DNA of 64,000 nucleotides from Sporosarcina cascadiensis (GTDB lineage: Bacteria > Bacillota > Bacilli > Bacillales_A > Planococcaceae), in the NCBI RefSeq assembly GCF_009650995.1, contig NZ_WHVV01000001.1, positions 62,001 to 126,000 on the forward strand, in the 5' to 3' direction. The translations under genes were made by a program, and so were the position numbers. Below the pieces are notes generated by a model. The model saw only the letters and a list, made by a program, of their open reading frames with translations, did not search any database and was not told the DNA's origin. Below, one piece after another: positions 53,201 through 62,619 of the stretch. The stretch's first letter is position 1, and each line of letters starts with the position of its first letter.

Positions 53201-54364
53201 TCAGCGGAATCCCTCCGTTCGCTTTTCAAAAAACTTCTTTAGCGCAAAGTAGACATCACGATTCTTCTGTAAAATATAATAATTGAATTTTGGATGCTCA
53301 ATCGATTTATATGCCGACATCAGTGTCGACATTCTACGATGCTCATTGACTTCGGCATAACCGAACATATTGGATATTCTCAATAGCTCCTCGACATATT
53401 CAAGACATTTACGATTATCACTCGTCATGTTTTCTCCATCTGAGAAGTGTACCGGATAAATATTATAACTGGCTGGAGGATAAGATTCCTTGATGAGATA
53501 AAGAGCTTTTTCATATGCTGACGAACACTTAGTCCCGCCGCTCTCTCCTTTATTGAAAAAAATTTCTTCCGTCACAACTTTCGCTTCTGTATGGTGTGCA
53601 ATGAATTCAATATCCACCGTTTCATATTTCGTGCGCAAGAATTTCGTCATCCAGAAAAAGAAACTTCTTGCCATGTACTTTTCGAACTTCCCCATCGAAC
53701 CGCTTGTGTCCATCATCGCCAGCACAACGGCTTTTGACTGATGTTTCTCTACGGGATTCCACGTCTTAAAACGCAGATCATCTTCTAAAATCGGTGCAAT
53801 TTCCGCTTTCCCCTCCATTGCATTTCGTTTAATTGCAGACAGCAGCGTTCGCTTTTTATCCAGATTTCCAATCAAGCCTTTTTTTCTGATATCTGTAAAA
53901 TCGATGTCTTCAATTGTTGTGGCAGATTGTTCTTTCTGCTCTAAATTAGGCAGTTCCAGCTCTTTGAAAAGCATTTCTTCAATCTCTTCTACTGTCACTT
54001 CTGTTTCATATATATCCTGCCCCGGCTGATCTCCCGCTTCTTTTCCTGTGCCTTGCTGCCCTTTTTGCTGTTCTCCCTGTGCTACAACATCTCCAATTTT
54101 GCTGTCGCCTGTTCCCTGGCCGACATGCTTGGACTTATCATGATTATAGCGTATCTTAAATTCGTCCAGAGAACGGATTGGAATTTTAACGACATTTTTA
54201 CCGTTGGATAATATTATGTTTTCTTCACTGATTAAGTCTGGTAAATTACTTTGCAAAACCTCTTTAATTTTATCCAGATGGCGTTGCTGATCCTGATGAC
54301 CTTTGCGATGGAGAGACCAATTTTCCTCGGTAACGACAAATCGACTTTTCTCGTTTTCTTCCAT
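53201..54364 (-). CDS. yhbH: Sporulation protein YhbH (DUF444, vWA-like)
   Basis: The 387-residue protein belongs to the DUF444 family (E. coli YeaH). The C-terminal half has a von Willebrand A-like domain with the MIDAS motif DTSGSMG and later Thr/Asp residues; the middle carries a Gly/Gln-rich linker ([20 protein letters not shown]). It accompanies PrkA, an AAA+ protein, an arrangement reminiscent of MoxR ATPase plus vWA pairs. In Bacillus it is sporulation-induced. It is followed by spoVR with only a tiny gap, and preceded by a 741-base repeat-rich spacer. Confidence 0.92.
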   Translation of the reverse strand: MEENEKSRFVVTEENWSLHRKGHQDQQRHLDKIKEVLQSNLPDLISEENIILSNGKNVVKIPIRSLDEFKIRYNHDKSKHVGQGTGDSKIGDVVAQGEQQKGQQGTGKEAGDQPGQDIYETEVTVEEIEEMLFKELELPNLEQKEQSATTIEDIDFTDIRKKGLIGNLDKKRTLLSAIKRNAMEGKAEIAPILEDDLRFKTWNPVEKHQSKAVVLAMMDTSGSMGKFEKYMARSFFFWMTKFLRTKYETVDIEFIAHHTEAKVVTEEIFFNKGESGGTKCSSAYEKALYLIKESYPPASYNIYPVHFSDGENMTSDNRKCLEYVEELLRISNMFGYAEVNEHRRMSTLMSAYKSIEHPKFNYYILQKNRDVYFALKKFFEKRTEGFR

Positions 54365-54403
54365 TCGAATCCCCGCCTATCTCTCGTACAATCTGTTTCC
54401 CCT

Positions 54404-54432
54404 ATCATATGCGGCAGACTTTTAATTATTGA
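54404..54432 (-). promoter_or_regulatory. Weak SigE-like promoter candidate for yhbH-spoVR
   Basis: TCAATAAT (54425-54432) and CATATGAT (54404-54411), 13 bases apart on the minus strand, loosely resemble mother-cell SigE elements and have the same spacing as the prkA candidate. The match is partial. Confidence 0.35.
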
Positions 54433-54435
54433 CTA

Positions 54436-54702
54436 AATGTTCAGGAAACACAATTTAGTTGGTGTGGTGTCGTTGCTCGACTTTGCAAGAGATTTAAACG
54501 AAGTGTGTGTTTGCAGTTTAAACCCGCTTCGGCGCTGGGGGATTGCCTTACGCCATGAGCCAACTGGCAAAGAGCGCGCCAGCAGTCTCACAGCAACGGC
54601 CGACCCCGCAGTTGCGCCTTCGCTGGCGTGAGGAATGTATGTCATTCTGCTTTTTGCAAAGTGTGAGTCTAGTTAATGTATTTTCGTTTTTCGACTTTGC
54701 AA
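54436..54702. repeat. Possible dispersed repeat B in the prkA-yhbH spacer
   Basis: This stretch is GC-richer than its flanks and has no credible gene. It includes blocks such as AACCCGCTTCGGCGCTGGGG, GCCATGAGCCAACTGGCAAA and CGCCTTCGCTGGCGTGAGG. The 12-base sequence TCGACTTTGCAA occurs at 54477-54488 and again at 54691-54702 in the same orientation, framing most of the element. Similar blocks are, as far as I recall, repeated in related genomes, but no second copy is in this window. From 54703 to 54833 I see nothing. Confidence 0.45.
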
Positions 54703-54833
54703 ATGAATAGATCTTGATCTCAGCATTTATAGAATGCTAAGTATTGCATGAAACACCGCACCTATCGTAATTATCAAATGGCTTGCTCATACCGCCACTC
54801 ACATAAAATGTATTAAAACACCAGACAGTGTAC

Positions 54834-55041
54834 CGGAGTGGAAGGCAAAACCACTCTGGGAGGATCAGTCCGATAGGATGAGACAACTAAAGGGAGCGAA
54901 CGAAAATAATGTGCAGAAGGAACTCTGTCTTGCCTTAATTTCTGCAAAGACCGCAGAAATTAAGGCAAAGCGAACCCTTCGCTGTTCGCTTGGCTCACCG
55001 AGGGCCCTCCCGAAAGCGTCCGCCTGGAACGCAGGGAAACG
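54834..55041 (+). repeat. Dispersed non-coding repeat A, copy 2
   Basis: About 208 bases in the opposite orientation to the copy at 36951-37187. Matching blocks occur in the same order (GAGTGGAAGG, CTCTGGGAGGATCAG, GGGAGCGAA, TTAATTTCTGCAAA, CCCTTCGCTG, CGCTTGGCTCACCG, GCGTCCGCCTGGAAC). The central hairpin at 54930-54968 has a perfect 16-base stem (TTGCCTTAATTTCTGC with its complement) and a seven-base loop. The hairpin is more conserved than the sequence between blocks. Confidence 0.85.
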
Positions 55042-55070
55042 GTCTCATCCCACTTACCAATTCTTTAGGC

Positions 55071-55100
55071 CAAAAAACAAGGCCTATATTCAGGCCTTGT
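55071..55100 (-). terminator. Intrinsic terminator after prkA
   Basis: ACAAGGCCT and AGGCCTTGT form a perfect nine-base stem with a six-base loop, followed on the minus strand by TTTTTTGG. It separates prkA from yhbH-spoVR. Confidence 0.88.
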
Positions 55101-55105
55101 TTATA

Positions 55106-57001
55106 TCACCGATTTAACAGACTGCCTACATAGCGCAGCAATTCATTTGCTGAAACAGAGTTATAGCCATGTTCATCGACCAAGCGTGCGACTACTTCAT
55201 TCATCTTCTTGAGCTGAGTCTCGTCAGGTGTCGCAGACGTCGTTGTAATCTTGACGACATCCTTCAGATCGGCAAATAGCTTTTTCTGAATTGCCTCGCG
55301 CAAACGGTCATGCGAACGATAATCAAAACGCTGATTCTTTCGCGCATATGCAGAAATTCGAATCAAAATTTCTTCTCTGAATGCTTTCTTCGCATTTTCA
55401 GATATTCCGATCTGCTCCTCCAGCGAACGCATCAATTTTTCATCCGGGTTCACTTCTTCACCTGTCAGCTGATCACGCAATTTATTTTTATTGCAGTACG
55501 CTTCTACATTATCCAAATAGTTATCCATCAACGTTTTCGCTGATTCTTCATAAGAATAGACAAATGCTTTCTGTACTTCTTTCTTTGCTATTTCGTCGTA
55601 CTCTTTTCGCGCCATCGATATATAGTTCATATAAGTATCACGGTCTTCAGCTGAAATCGATGCATGCTGATCAAAACCATCCTTCAGACTGCGTAACACA
55701 TCCAGCGCATTGATACTGGGCACTTCTTTACGGATAATTGCTGATGAAATCCGGTTGATTACATAACGCGGATCAATTCCATCCATGCCTTCATCCATGA
55801 ACTCATTTTTCAATTCTTCTGCGTCCGCATCATTGAAGCCTTCCACATTTTGACCATCATACAGACGCAGCTTTTTTAAGCGGTCAATTCCTTGCTTTTT
55901 AGATGCTTTTAATCGAGTCAAGACAGAGAAAATAGCAGCCACACGCAACGCATGCGGTGCAATATGAACATGTGAGATATCACTGTCGCGAATCATTTTC
56001 TCATAAATTTTCTCTTCCGCACTCACTTTAAGATTATACGGAATCGGGATGACAATCAGCCTGGAGTGTAATGCTTCATTCTTTTTATTGCTGATGAAGG
56101 AGCGATACTCCGTTTCATTCGTATGGGCAACAATCAGCTCATCTGCACTGATCAGCGCAAATCTGCCTGCTTTAAAATTCCCTTCCTGTGTCAGCGACAG
56201 TAAATGCCAGAGAAACTTCTCATCCAACTTCAGCATTTCTTGGAACTCCATCATACCGCGGTTTGCAATATTTAATTCGCCGTCAAAACGGTACGCCCGC
56301 GGGTCAGATTCGGAACCATATTCTGCAATTGTGGAAAAGTCGATGCTTCCTGTTAAGTCAGCAATGTCCTGCGACTTGGGATCAGACGGTGTGAAAGTAC
56401 CGATGCCCACTCTTCGATCTTCTGAAAATAGCACTCTCTCAATTAATACTTCTTCTATTCTGCCTTCATATTCTTCTTCGAGACGAAGTCTGTTTAAAGG
56501 AGAAAGACTTCCTTCCACACGAATCCCGTACTCTTCAAAAAATGAATCACGCAATGCCATTGGTATCAAATGAAGCGGATCTTCATGCATCGGGCAGCCT
56601 TTAATCGCATAAACAGCCCCCTTATCAGTCCGTGAATACTCTTCCAAACCGCGTTTCAGCATCGTCACAATCGTGGACTTTCCACCGCTCACCGGTCCCA
56701 TTAACAGTAAAACACGTTTTTTAACATCCAGGCGCTTGGCTGCCGGATGAAAATATTCTTCTACGAGTCGTTCAATAGATTCTTCTAAGCCGAATAACTC
56801 TTCATTAAAAAAGCTGAAAACCTTTCGTCCATTTTGTTTCTCGATTCCTGCACTTTCAATCATTTCATATATTCTCGAATGAGCCGTCTGTGCAACTTCT
56901 TTACGTTCCTTCAGCAGTTCCAAATAATCTTTGAACGTCCCTTCCCACTTCAACTCATTTTCTTCTTTACGATAGTTATGCAATTGATTAATAATATCCA
57001 A
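55106..57001 (-). CDS. prkA: Serine protein kinase / AAA+ protein PrkA
   Basis: A protein of about 631 residues, near identical in layout to B. subtilis PrkA: an AAA+ domain with Walker A GPVSGGKST (102-110) and RGMMEFQEMLK, and a C-terminal kinase-related region ending YNSVSANELLRYVGSLLNR. It has been described as a serine kinase and, in B. subtilis, as a AAA+ protease-like regulator of sporulation. GGAGGAGAG places the start at TTG 57001, giving MDIINQ; upstream in-frame codons are not needed. A SigE-like promoter lies upstream and a strong terminator downstream. Confidence 0.95.
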   Translation of the reverse strand: MDIINQLHNYRKEENELKWEGTFKDYLELLKERKEVAQTAHSRIYEMIESAGIEKQNGRKVFSFFNEELFGLEESIERLVEEYFHPAAKRLDVKKRVLLLMGPVSGGKSTIVTMLKRGLEEYSRTDKGAVYAIKGCPMHEDPLHLIPMALRDSFFEEYGIRVEGSLSPLNRLRLEEEYEGRIEEVLIERVLFSEDRRVGIGTFTPSDPKSQDIADLTGSIDFSTIAEYGSESDPRAYRFDGELNIANRGMMEFQEMLKLDEKFLWHLLSLTQEGNFKAGRFALISADELIVAHTNETEYRSFISNKKNEALHSRLIVIPIPYNLKVSAEEKIYEKMIRDSDISHVHIAPHALRVAAIFSVLTRLKASKKQGIDRLKKLRLYDGQNVEGFNDADAEELKNEFMDEGMDGIDPRYVINRISSAIIRKEVPSINALDVLRSLKDGFDQHASISAEDRDTYMNYISMARKEYDEIAKKEVQKAFVYSYEESAKTLMDNYLDNVEAYCNKNKLRDQLTGEEVNPDEKLMRSLEEQIGISENAKKAFREEILIRISAYARKNQRFDYRSHDRLREAIQKKLFADLKDVVKITTTSATPDETQLKKMNEVVARLVDEHGYNSVSANELLRYVGSLLNR

Positions 57002-57032
57002 CGTCTCTCCTCCAATTAGGCTATGATGTATC

Positions 57033-57061
57033 ATCGTATGCGCCAGAAAGAAAAATAATTA
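57033..57061 (-). promoter_or_regulatory. Candidate SigE (mother-cell) promoter for prkA
   Basis: TAATTATT (57054-57061) and CATACGAT (57033-57040) on the minus strand, 13 bases apart. The -10 differs from the SigE CATACAAT consensus at one position; the -35 is a looser match. prkA is SigE-dependent in B. subtilis. Confidence 0.5.
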
Positions 57062-57154
57062 CCTGCGACTGCAGAGAAATAACAAGTTGCGACTAGGTTC
57101 TTGCTATATATTCCGTTAAGATAGAAGGTACAGGATGTAGAAAAGGAGAGTTTT

Positions 57155-58018
57155 ATGAACAAACAACATAAAAAAGAAAGTACCGGTCATTTGATCAGAC
57201 GATATTTATTCATATCGATCGGCGTTGTGCTGACCGCTGTTGCATTAGATTTATTTCTTATACCGAACGCAGTCATTGACGGAGGCATTATTGGTATTGC
57301 ACTTATATTGAATTTCATTACGGGGATGCCTTTTGGTATTCTGATCCTCATTCTCAATCTGCCGTTTTTATTTTTCGGATACAAACATATCGGAAAGAAC
57401 TTTTTTATCTCTTCTTCATTTGCGATTGCACTGCTTGCAATTGTGGAGTTTCCTTTAAAAACTATCGGGCCTTTCGTTACAGATCCATTGCTTGCTACTG
57501 TTTTTGGGGGTTTACTGCTGGGAGCCGGCGTTGGAACGATCATACGCAATGGCGGAGCGTTGGACGGTACGGAAATACTTGGTATATTACTGACGCGTAA
57601 AATCCCTTACAGTGTCGGTGAATTCGTGATGTTCTTCAATCTTTTTATTTTTGGATGGGCAGGTTTTGTATTGGGTCCTGAAAAGGCCATGTACTCAATT
57701 ATCACTTATTATATCGCTTCCAAAGCGATTGATATTGTCATCCAGGGTCTTGATGAAACAAAAGCAGTCATTATCATTTCTGATGAATATGAAGAACTCG
57801 GTGAAGCGATTCGTCTACGTTTAGGCCGCAGTATAACGAAATTGCATGGACGCGGCGGCTATTCAGACAATGAAAAAGATGTCATCTATGTCGTTGTCAC
57901 ACGTCTGGAGATTTCCAAGCTTAAACAAATTGCGCAGGACGTTGATCCATCTGCATTTTTAACGATTATGAATACACAGGAAACACATGGAGCGACCTTT
58001 AAATCACCGATCCATTAA
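57155..58018 (+). CDS. YitT-family membrane protein (DUF161/DUF2179)
   Basis: The 287-residue protein has five to six N-terminal helices (about 15-195) with the repeated [11 protein letters not shown] and [14 protein letters not shown] motifs, and a C-terminal cytoplasmic DUF2179 domain (about 205-283, [20 protein letters not shown]...LHGRGGYS). The family is widespread in Bacillales with unknown function. AAAAGGAGAG precedes the ATG. It is divergent from prkA and convergent with purU. Confidence 0.88.
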   Translation: MNKQHKKESTGHLIRRYLFISIGVVLTAVALDLFLIPNAVIDGGIIGIALILNFITGMPFGILILILNLPFLFFGYKHIGKNFFISSSFAIALLAIVEFPLKTIGPFVTDPLLATVFGGLLLGAGVGTIIRNGGALDGTEILGILLTRKIPYSVGEFVMFFNLFIFGWAGFVLGPEKAMYSIITYYIASKAIDIVIQGLDETKAVIIISDEYEELGEAIRLRLGRSITKLHGRGGYSDNEKDVIYVVVTRLEISKLKQIAQDVDPSAFLTIMNTQETHGATFKSPIH

Positions 58019-58040
58019 ACGAGTTCCTTCTATATAATAG

Positions 58041-58076
58041 CAACAGCCTCTCCGCAGTTTTACGGAGAGGCTGTTG
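58041..58076. terminator. Hairpin between yitT-like gene and purU
   Basis: CAACAGCCTCTCCG and CGGAGAGGCTGTTG form a perfect 14-base stem around an eight-base loop. T tracts are short on both sides, but position between two convergent genes indicates a bidirectional terminator. Confidence 0.75.
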
Positions 58077-58083
58077 CGCATTC

Positions 58084-58992
58084 TTAATGAAAGACAATTG
58101 TTTTATTATCTTCTACAATGATCCGGTCTTCAATATGCCATTTCACTGCGCGTGCAAGTACACGCCGTTCAATTGTACGGCCGATCTTCTTCAGTTGAAC
58201 TGTATCGTCGCGGTGATCTACACGTTCAATATCCTGCTCGATGATCGGACCTTCATCCAAATCATTCGTAACATAGTGGGAAGTTGCCCCGATCAGCTTT
58301 ACTCCGCGTCCAAAAGCTCTTTCATAAGGACGTGCACCGATGAACGCCGGCAGGAAGGAGTGATGAATATTGATTATCTGATTTGGAAAATGGCTGACGA
58401 AATCAGGGGTGAGAATTTGCATATAACGCGCAAGTATCAACACATCGATTTCATATTCTTCCATCAGCTTAATCTGCTTCTGTTCAACTTCCTGGCGAAT
58501 GTCTTTATTCGCAGGAATATAATGGAATGGAATGCCCAGTGCTTCGACCATATCGCGTGCATCTTCATGGTTACTGATGACAACAGCTATTTCCGCATTC
58601 AAGTCACCGTTCTGCCATTCCCAAAGAAGTTCCATCAGGCAATACGGTTCTTTTGAAACAAAGATTGCCGCTCTTTTTAACTCAGCAGCATAGGAGAATT
58701 TGTATTCCATACTATGCCCATCTGCGATACCACGAAAATCTTTCTCAAGTTCTGCCTTTCGTTCAAGCAGATTTTCTAAATGAAATTCAATACGCAGATA
58801 GAACGTTCCGCCTTCAGGATCAGTTGAGTACTGGCTGGATTCTACGATATTTGCTTGGTGTTTCAGCAAAAAAGTCGAGACGGCCGAAACGATTCCCGGT
58901 TTGTCGGAGCATTTAATAAGTAATCTTCCGATATTCCGCATTGCTGATGATTGCTTTTCAAGGTGTGCTGACATTTTACTTCTTGTTGACAT
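58084..58992 (-). CDS. purU: Formyltetrahydrofolate deformylase
   Basis: The 302-residue enzyme hydrolyses 10-formyl-THF to formate and THF, balancing the one-carbon pool. An N-terminal ACT domain (about 20-95; RLLIKCSDKPGIVSAVS) is followed by a formyltransferase-type domain with IINIHHSFLPAF and the catalytic Asp in ATSHYVTNDLDEGPII. GGAG precedes the ATG at 58992. Its product formate is the substrate usually attributed to the molybdoenzyme cluster just upstream, although the two are separate transcripts. Confidence 0.95.
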   Translation of the reverse strand: MSTRSKMSAHLEKQSSAMRNIGRLLIKCSDKPGIVSAVSTFLLKHQANIVESSQYSTDPEGGTFYLRIEFHLENLLERKAELEKDFRGIADGHSMEYKFSYAAELKRAAIFVSKEPYCLMELLWEWQNGDLNAEIAVVISNHEDARDMVEALGIPFHYIPANKDIRQEVEQKQIKLMEEYEIDVLILARYMQILTPDFVSHFPNQIINIHHSFLPAFIGARPYERAFGRGVKLIGATSHYVTNDLDEGPIIEQDIERVDHRDDTVQLKKIGRTIERRVLARAVKWHIEDRIIVEDNKTIVFH

Positions 58993-59076
58993 GTATTCTC
59001 CATCTCCTACTGGGTAAGTTGTGATGACCGGTTACGATTATGGCAACGAACCTCATCCAACTTCTATAATCAATAA

Positions 59077-59110
59077 ATTCTCCAACTGCCTGAGGTGGCA
59101 GCTGGAGAAT
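59077..59110 (-). terminator. Intrinsic terminator after the fdh gene cluster
   Basis: ATTCTCCA-CTGCC and GGCAG-TGGAGAAT pair with one mismatch around a six-base loop; the minus-strand tail is TTTATTG. It lies about 50 bases after the DUF1641 stop. Confidence 0.75.
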
Positions 59111-59161
59111 GTTTTACTTCTATATAGTATGAAGGAAGTCTTCCTTTTTCGCAAAGTTTTG

Positions 59162-59650
59162 TTATTCGGCTGGAGTATCTAATCCTTTGCCCATTCCCTT
59201 TAGAATGTTGAGTCCGAAAGTAAGCGCCCGGTTAATATCAGGATCGTTCACTGATTTCAATAATTGAAGAGCACTGGTTTTATGATTTTGCTTAATTCCC
59301 TGCTCCGCTTCCTGTAAACCGCGCTGCGCACTCTTTGTCAGCTTCTGAATAGTCGCCGGATCAATTTCTGTCAGCGCGCCGGCAGCTGCCATGACGTTAT
59401 TGAGCATATTGGTTACGGGCTCACGTGATATTTGACCAACAGCAATGCCCGTAATTTTCTCTTTCGCCTGAAGCATCGCCTGCAATGCATCCAGCGCGCC
59501 GATGTCATGAAGCTCCCCTGTGATCTCCATAATCTTCTGCAGTGACTCTTCTTGTTCTGCAATCAGTTTTTGAAGATCCGCCAGCTTCTCCTGCTGAATT
59601 TCCATCTCTGTCCGTTCAATTCGTTTAATAGAAGTTATCGGTGCCGCCAT
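59162..59650 (-). CDS. DUF1641 protein associated with formate dehydrogenase
   Basis: A 162-residue mainly helical protein with a coiled-coil N-terminus (IERTEMEIQQEKLADLQK) and the DUF1641 core (ALDALQAMLQAKEKITGIAV). Homologues (B. subtilis YrhD, YjgD) follow the fdhA-like gene, so it is likely an accessory or small subunit; its biochemical role is unknown. GGAGGTGAAAGGA sets the ATG at 59650, which begins inside the small gap after the upstream stop at 59668. Confidence 0.85.
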   Translation of the reverse strand: MAAPITSIKRIERTEMEIQQEKLADLQKLIAEQEESLQKIMEITGELHDIGALDALQAMLQAKEKITGIAVGQISREPVTNMLNNVMAAAGALTEIDPATIQKLTKSAQRGLQEAEQGIKQNHKTSALQLLKSVNDPDINRALTFGLNILKGMGKGLDTPAE

Positions 59651-59667
59651 TCCTTTCACCTCCTGAA

Positions 59668-62592
59668 TTATTGATCTGTTAACTGGATATACCCGGGGCG
59701 TTTCCATTTCCGCTCTACTTCCACACCGTTTTGCGGATGTCTTTTCTTATCGCGGTGATTGCTTTTAGGCAATGGATTATCGCCTTCTTTATCAAGTACT
59801 TCCATGCGTACCTTTGTCTGCTTATAGGCTGGTGTATTCGTACGCTGATCTGTCGCAGGACCTGTCAGGAAATTGATCGCAGATTCTTTGCTGACAGAGT
59901 TCATAGGCAGGAATAATTCGTTTTTCTGCACACGGTCTGTAACAAGTGCCGGCAGTTTCAATGCACCGTATGGAGAGATCAGACGGACATAAGTACCTGT
60001 CACGACTTTCCGCTCTTTTGCAAGTTCCGGTGAAACTTCCACAAATATATTGGGAACTTTCTCCTGGATCCCTTCGGATTTATTGGTCATATTCCCTTCA
60101 TGGAAATGCTCGAGCATCCGGCCATTATTAATATGAAGATCAAACTCATCGTCGAATTTCACAGGCTCTACCCAGTCAGACAAGGCAAAACGCGCCATTT
60201 TATCAGGAAAATTAAAACCGTCTGTATACAGAAGCGGTGTACTTTCTCCTTCCAGACTGCCCCAAAGGAAACTGCCCCAATCTTCGAGTTCTTCGTAAGA
60301 TGCCTGGCTGAACATCGGGCTCAGACTTGTCATCTCTTCAAAAATATCACGCGGATGTGTGTAATTCCAATCATATCCGAGACGTTTGGCCACTTCCTGA
60401 ATGATCCACCAGTCCTGGCGTGAGTCGCCTTTGTTCGGCAGTGCTTTATACAGACGCTGCACGCGGCGTTCGGTATTTGTAAATGTTCCGTCCTTTTCCA
60501 ATGAAGGAACCGCCGGCAGAATAACATCTGCATATTGGGCTGTACGGGAGAAGAAAATATCCTGCACGACTAAGAAATCAAGTTTAGATAAAACATCATG
60601 AACATAATTGGCATTCGAATCAACTAACGCCATATCTTCTCCGACGATATACATGCCTTTCATCTTGCCGTCATCAATCGAATGAAGCATCTGGATATTA
60701 TCCAAACCCGGCTTCCCTTCAATTTTCACACCATATGCGTGTTCAAACTTTTCCCTCGCCGCATCATCCGTCACATGCTGATAACCCGGAAGCCAGCCCG
60801 GCAGACTGCCCATATCACAGGCGCCCTGTACGTTATTATGGCCGCGCAGCGGATAGGCGCCTGCACCTTCGCGGCGGTAATTCCCGGTAGCGAGAAGCAA
60901 GTTTGAAATTGCTGCTGATGTATCAGACCCGCCTGTATTTTGAGTGACACCCATTCCCCACAGCACACAAGTGCCATCCGCATCGCGGATTAATTCAGCT
61001 GTTTGAATCAGCACCTCTTGTGAAATCCCTGTAATTTTCTCTGCATACTCAAGTGTATAGCGCTCTAATACCTTTTTGAAATCTTCGAAGTGATGAACAT
61101 TTTCATCAATGAAACGCTGATCATGCCAGCCTTGATCAATCAGATATTTTGTAACCGCCATCAGCCATACCTGGTCTGTCCCTTGCTGCGGTGTCATGAA
61201 GATATCTGCACGCTCTGCCATTTCATGTTTTCTGAGATCAGCGACAATTAATTTCTGCTCATGCAGTTTATGCGCCCGTTTTACACGTGTTGCAAGAACT
61301 GGATGTCCTTCTGCAGGATTTGCCCCGACAATGATGACCAGTCCGGCTTTCGCGATATCCTTAATCGTTCCGGCATCTCCGCCCATCCCGACCGTTCTGA
61401 ACAATCCATCGGTTGCAGGTGACTGGCAGTAGCGTGAGCAATTATCCACGTTATTGGTTTCAAATACCTGACGTGCGAACTTTTGAATGACGTAGTTTTC
61501 TTCATTGGTAATCTTGGAAGAAGAAATTACGCCCACACCGTCACGTCCATGTTCTTTTTTTATTTCTCCCAGTTTTTGAGCAACCAGATCCAGTGCTTCT
61601 TCCCATGAAGCCTCGACAAATGCATCACCTTTACGGATTAGAGGAGATGTGATCCGCTCTTCACTGTTGACAAAATCCCAGCCGAATTTTCCCTTGATGC
61701 AAGTGGATATTTGGTTGACCGGCGCCTCATGGACAGGTTGAATTTTCAAGATTTTTCGGTCTTTCGTCCAAACCTCATAAGAGCAGCCAACTCCACAGAA
61801 CGTACAGACGGTTTTTGTTTTATTGATTTTCGATTCTCTCATCGCCGCCTCTACGTCGGATACTGCCATAATACTGCTGTAGCCCGGCTCGACATCTTTG
61901 ATCAGATCGATCATCGGATCCATCAGTTCATCATCCATCTTCGTCATGAATCCTGCTTCGCCCAGCATAGTTTTCTCCATTAAGGCATTACACGGACAAA
62001 CCGTAATACAATGTCCGCATCCAACACAGGAAGAATCATTGATTTTCGCTCCGCCATCCCACAGCACAATCGGACGGTCGCGTTTCCAGTCCATCGACAG
62101 TGTTTCATTGACCTGAAGATTCTGGCATACTTCCACGCATTGACCGCAGGCGATACACTGATTAGGATCATAGCGGTAGAACGGATGAGTGAAATCAACT
62201 GCATCTTTCGTACACTTCGGCTCGTATGGATACTTTTGATGCTCGACTTCCATCATCGCCACCGTGTTATGCACTTTACAGTTGCCGTTGTTATTATCAC
62301 ACACTGTACAGTACAGTAAATGATTTTCCAGGATTCGGTCCATTGCTTCTGTCTGTGCAGCCTTTGCGCGTGAAGAATCCAGCCGGACATCCATACCGTC
62401 GGCTGCTTTCGCGGAACAGGCACGCATCAATTCACCGTTTACTTCTACGATGCACGTATCGCAAGTTTCGATCGGATCTACTTCCGGTAAATAGCAAATC
62501 TGCGGGTGTTCTATTTTATTGGCATTGATGATTTGAATGATCGTTGACCCTGGAGAAAAGTCAAAGGGCTTGCCGTTGATTGTAATTGACAC
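59668..62592 (-). CDS. Formate dehydrogenase-like molybdoenzyme, alpha subunit
   Basis: The 974-residue protein resembles B. subtilis YrhE/YjgC. In order it has a [2Fe-2S] plant-type ferredoxin domain (C33, C44, C47, C59), a His-Cys [4Fe-4S] region (about 90-110), two [4Fe-4S] ferredoxin motifs (C146-C156 and C189-C199), a further [4Fe-4S] site in CTFCGVGC (263-270), and molybdopterin domains. The Mo ligand is probably C389 in NCSRYCQSP, a Cys in place of selenocysteine. Residue 390 is Gln where E. coli FdhF has His141, and residue 585 in LRGHNNVQG is His where FdhF has Gln335; R583 (Arg333) is kept. Start is GTG with GGGGG upstream. Confidence 0.88.
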   Translation of the reverse strand: MSITINGKPFDFSPGSTIIQIINANKIEHPQICYLPEVDPIETCDTCIVEVNGELMRACSAKAADGMDVRLDSSRAKAAQTEAMDRILENHLLYCTVCDNNNGNCKVHNTVAMMEVEHQKYPYEPKCTKDAVDFTHPFYRYDPNQCIACGQCVEVCQNLQVNETLSMDWKRDRPIVLWDGGAKINDSSCVGCGHCITVCPCNALMEKTMLGEAGFMTKMDDELMDPMIDLIKDVEPGYSSIMAVSDVEAAMRESKINKTKTVCTFCGVGCSYEVWTKDRKILKIQPVHEAPVNQISTCIKGKFGWDFVNSEERITSPLIRKGDAFVEASWEEALDLVAQKLGEIKKEHGRDGVGVISSSKITNEENYVIQKFARQVFETNNVDNCSRYCQSPATDGLFRTVGMGGDAGTIKDIAKAGLVIIVGANPAEGHPVLATRVKRAHKLHEQKLIVADLRKHEMAERADIFMTPQQGTDQVWLMAVTKYLIDQGWHDQRFIDENVHHFEDFKKVLERYTLEYAEKITGISQEVLIQTAELIRDADGTCVLWGMGVTQNTGGSDTSAAISNLLLATGNYRREGAGAYPLRGHNNVQGACDMGSLPGWLPGYQHVTDDAAREKFEHAYGVKIEGKPGLDNIQMLHSIDDGKMKGMYIVGEDMALVDSNANYVHDVLSKLDFLVVQDIFFSRTAQYADVILPAVPSLEKDGTFTNTERRVQRLYKALPNKGDSRQDWWIIQEVAKRLGYDWNYTHPRDIFEEMTSLSPMFSQASYEELEDWGSFLWGSLEGESTPLLYTDGFNFPDKMARFALSDWVEPVKFDDEFDLHINNGRMLEHFHEGNMTNKSEGIQEKVPNIFVEVSPELAKERKVVTGTYVRLISPYGALKLPALVTDRVQKNELFLPMNSVSKESAINFLTGPATDQRTNTPAYKQTKVRMEVLDKEGDNPLPKSNHRDKKRHPQNGVEVERKWKRPGYIQLTDQ

Positions 62593-62619
62593 GTCTGCGT
62601 CCCCCTTCTCAAATAAAAA

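Noticed and set aside
54437..54645. Open frames on both strands in repeat B
   Set aside because: Both strands are open because the block is GC-rich; composition and lack of a start signal point to non-coding DNA.
54878..55117. A 79-codon plus-strand open frame over repeat A copy 2
   Set aside because: It covers the repeat and runs into the end of prkA on the other strand; no translation signal is present.
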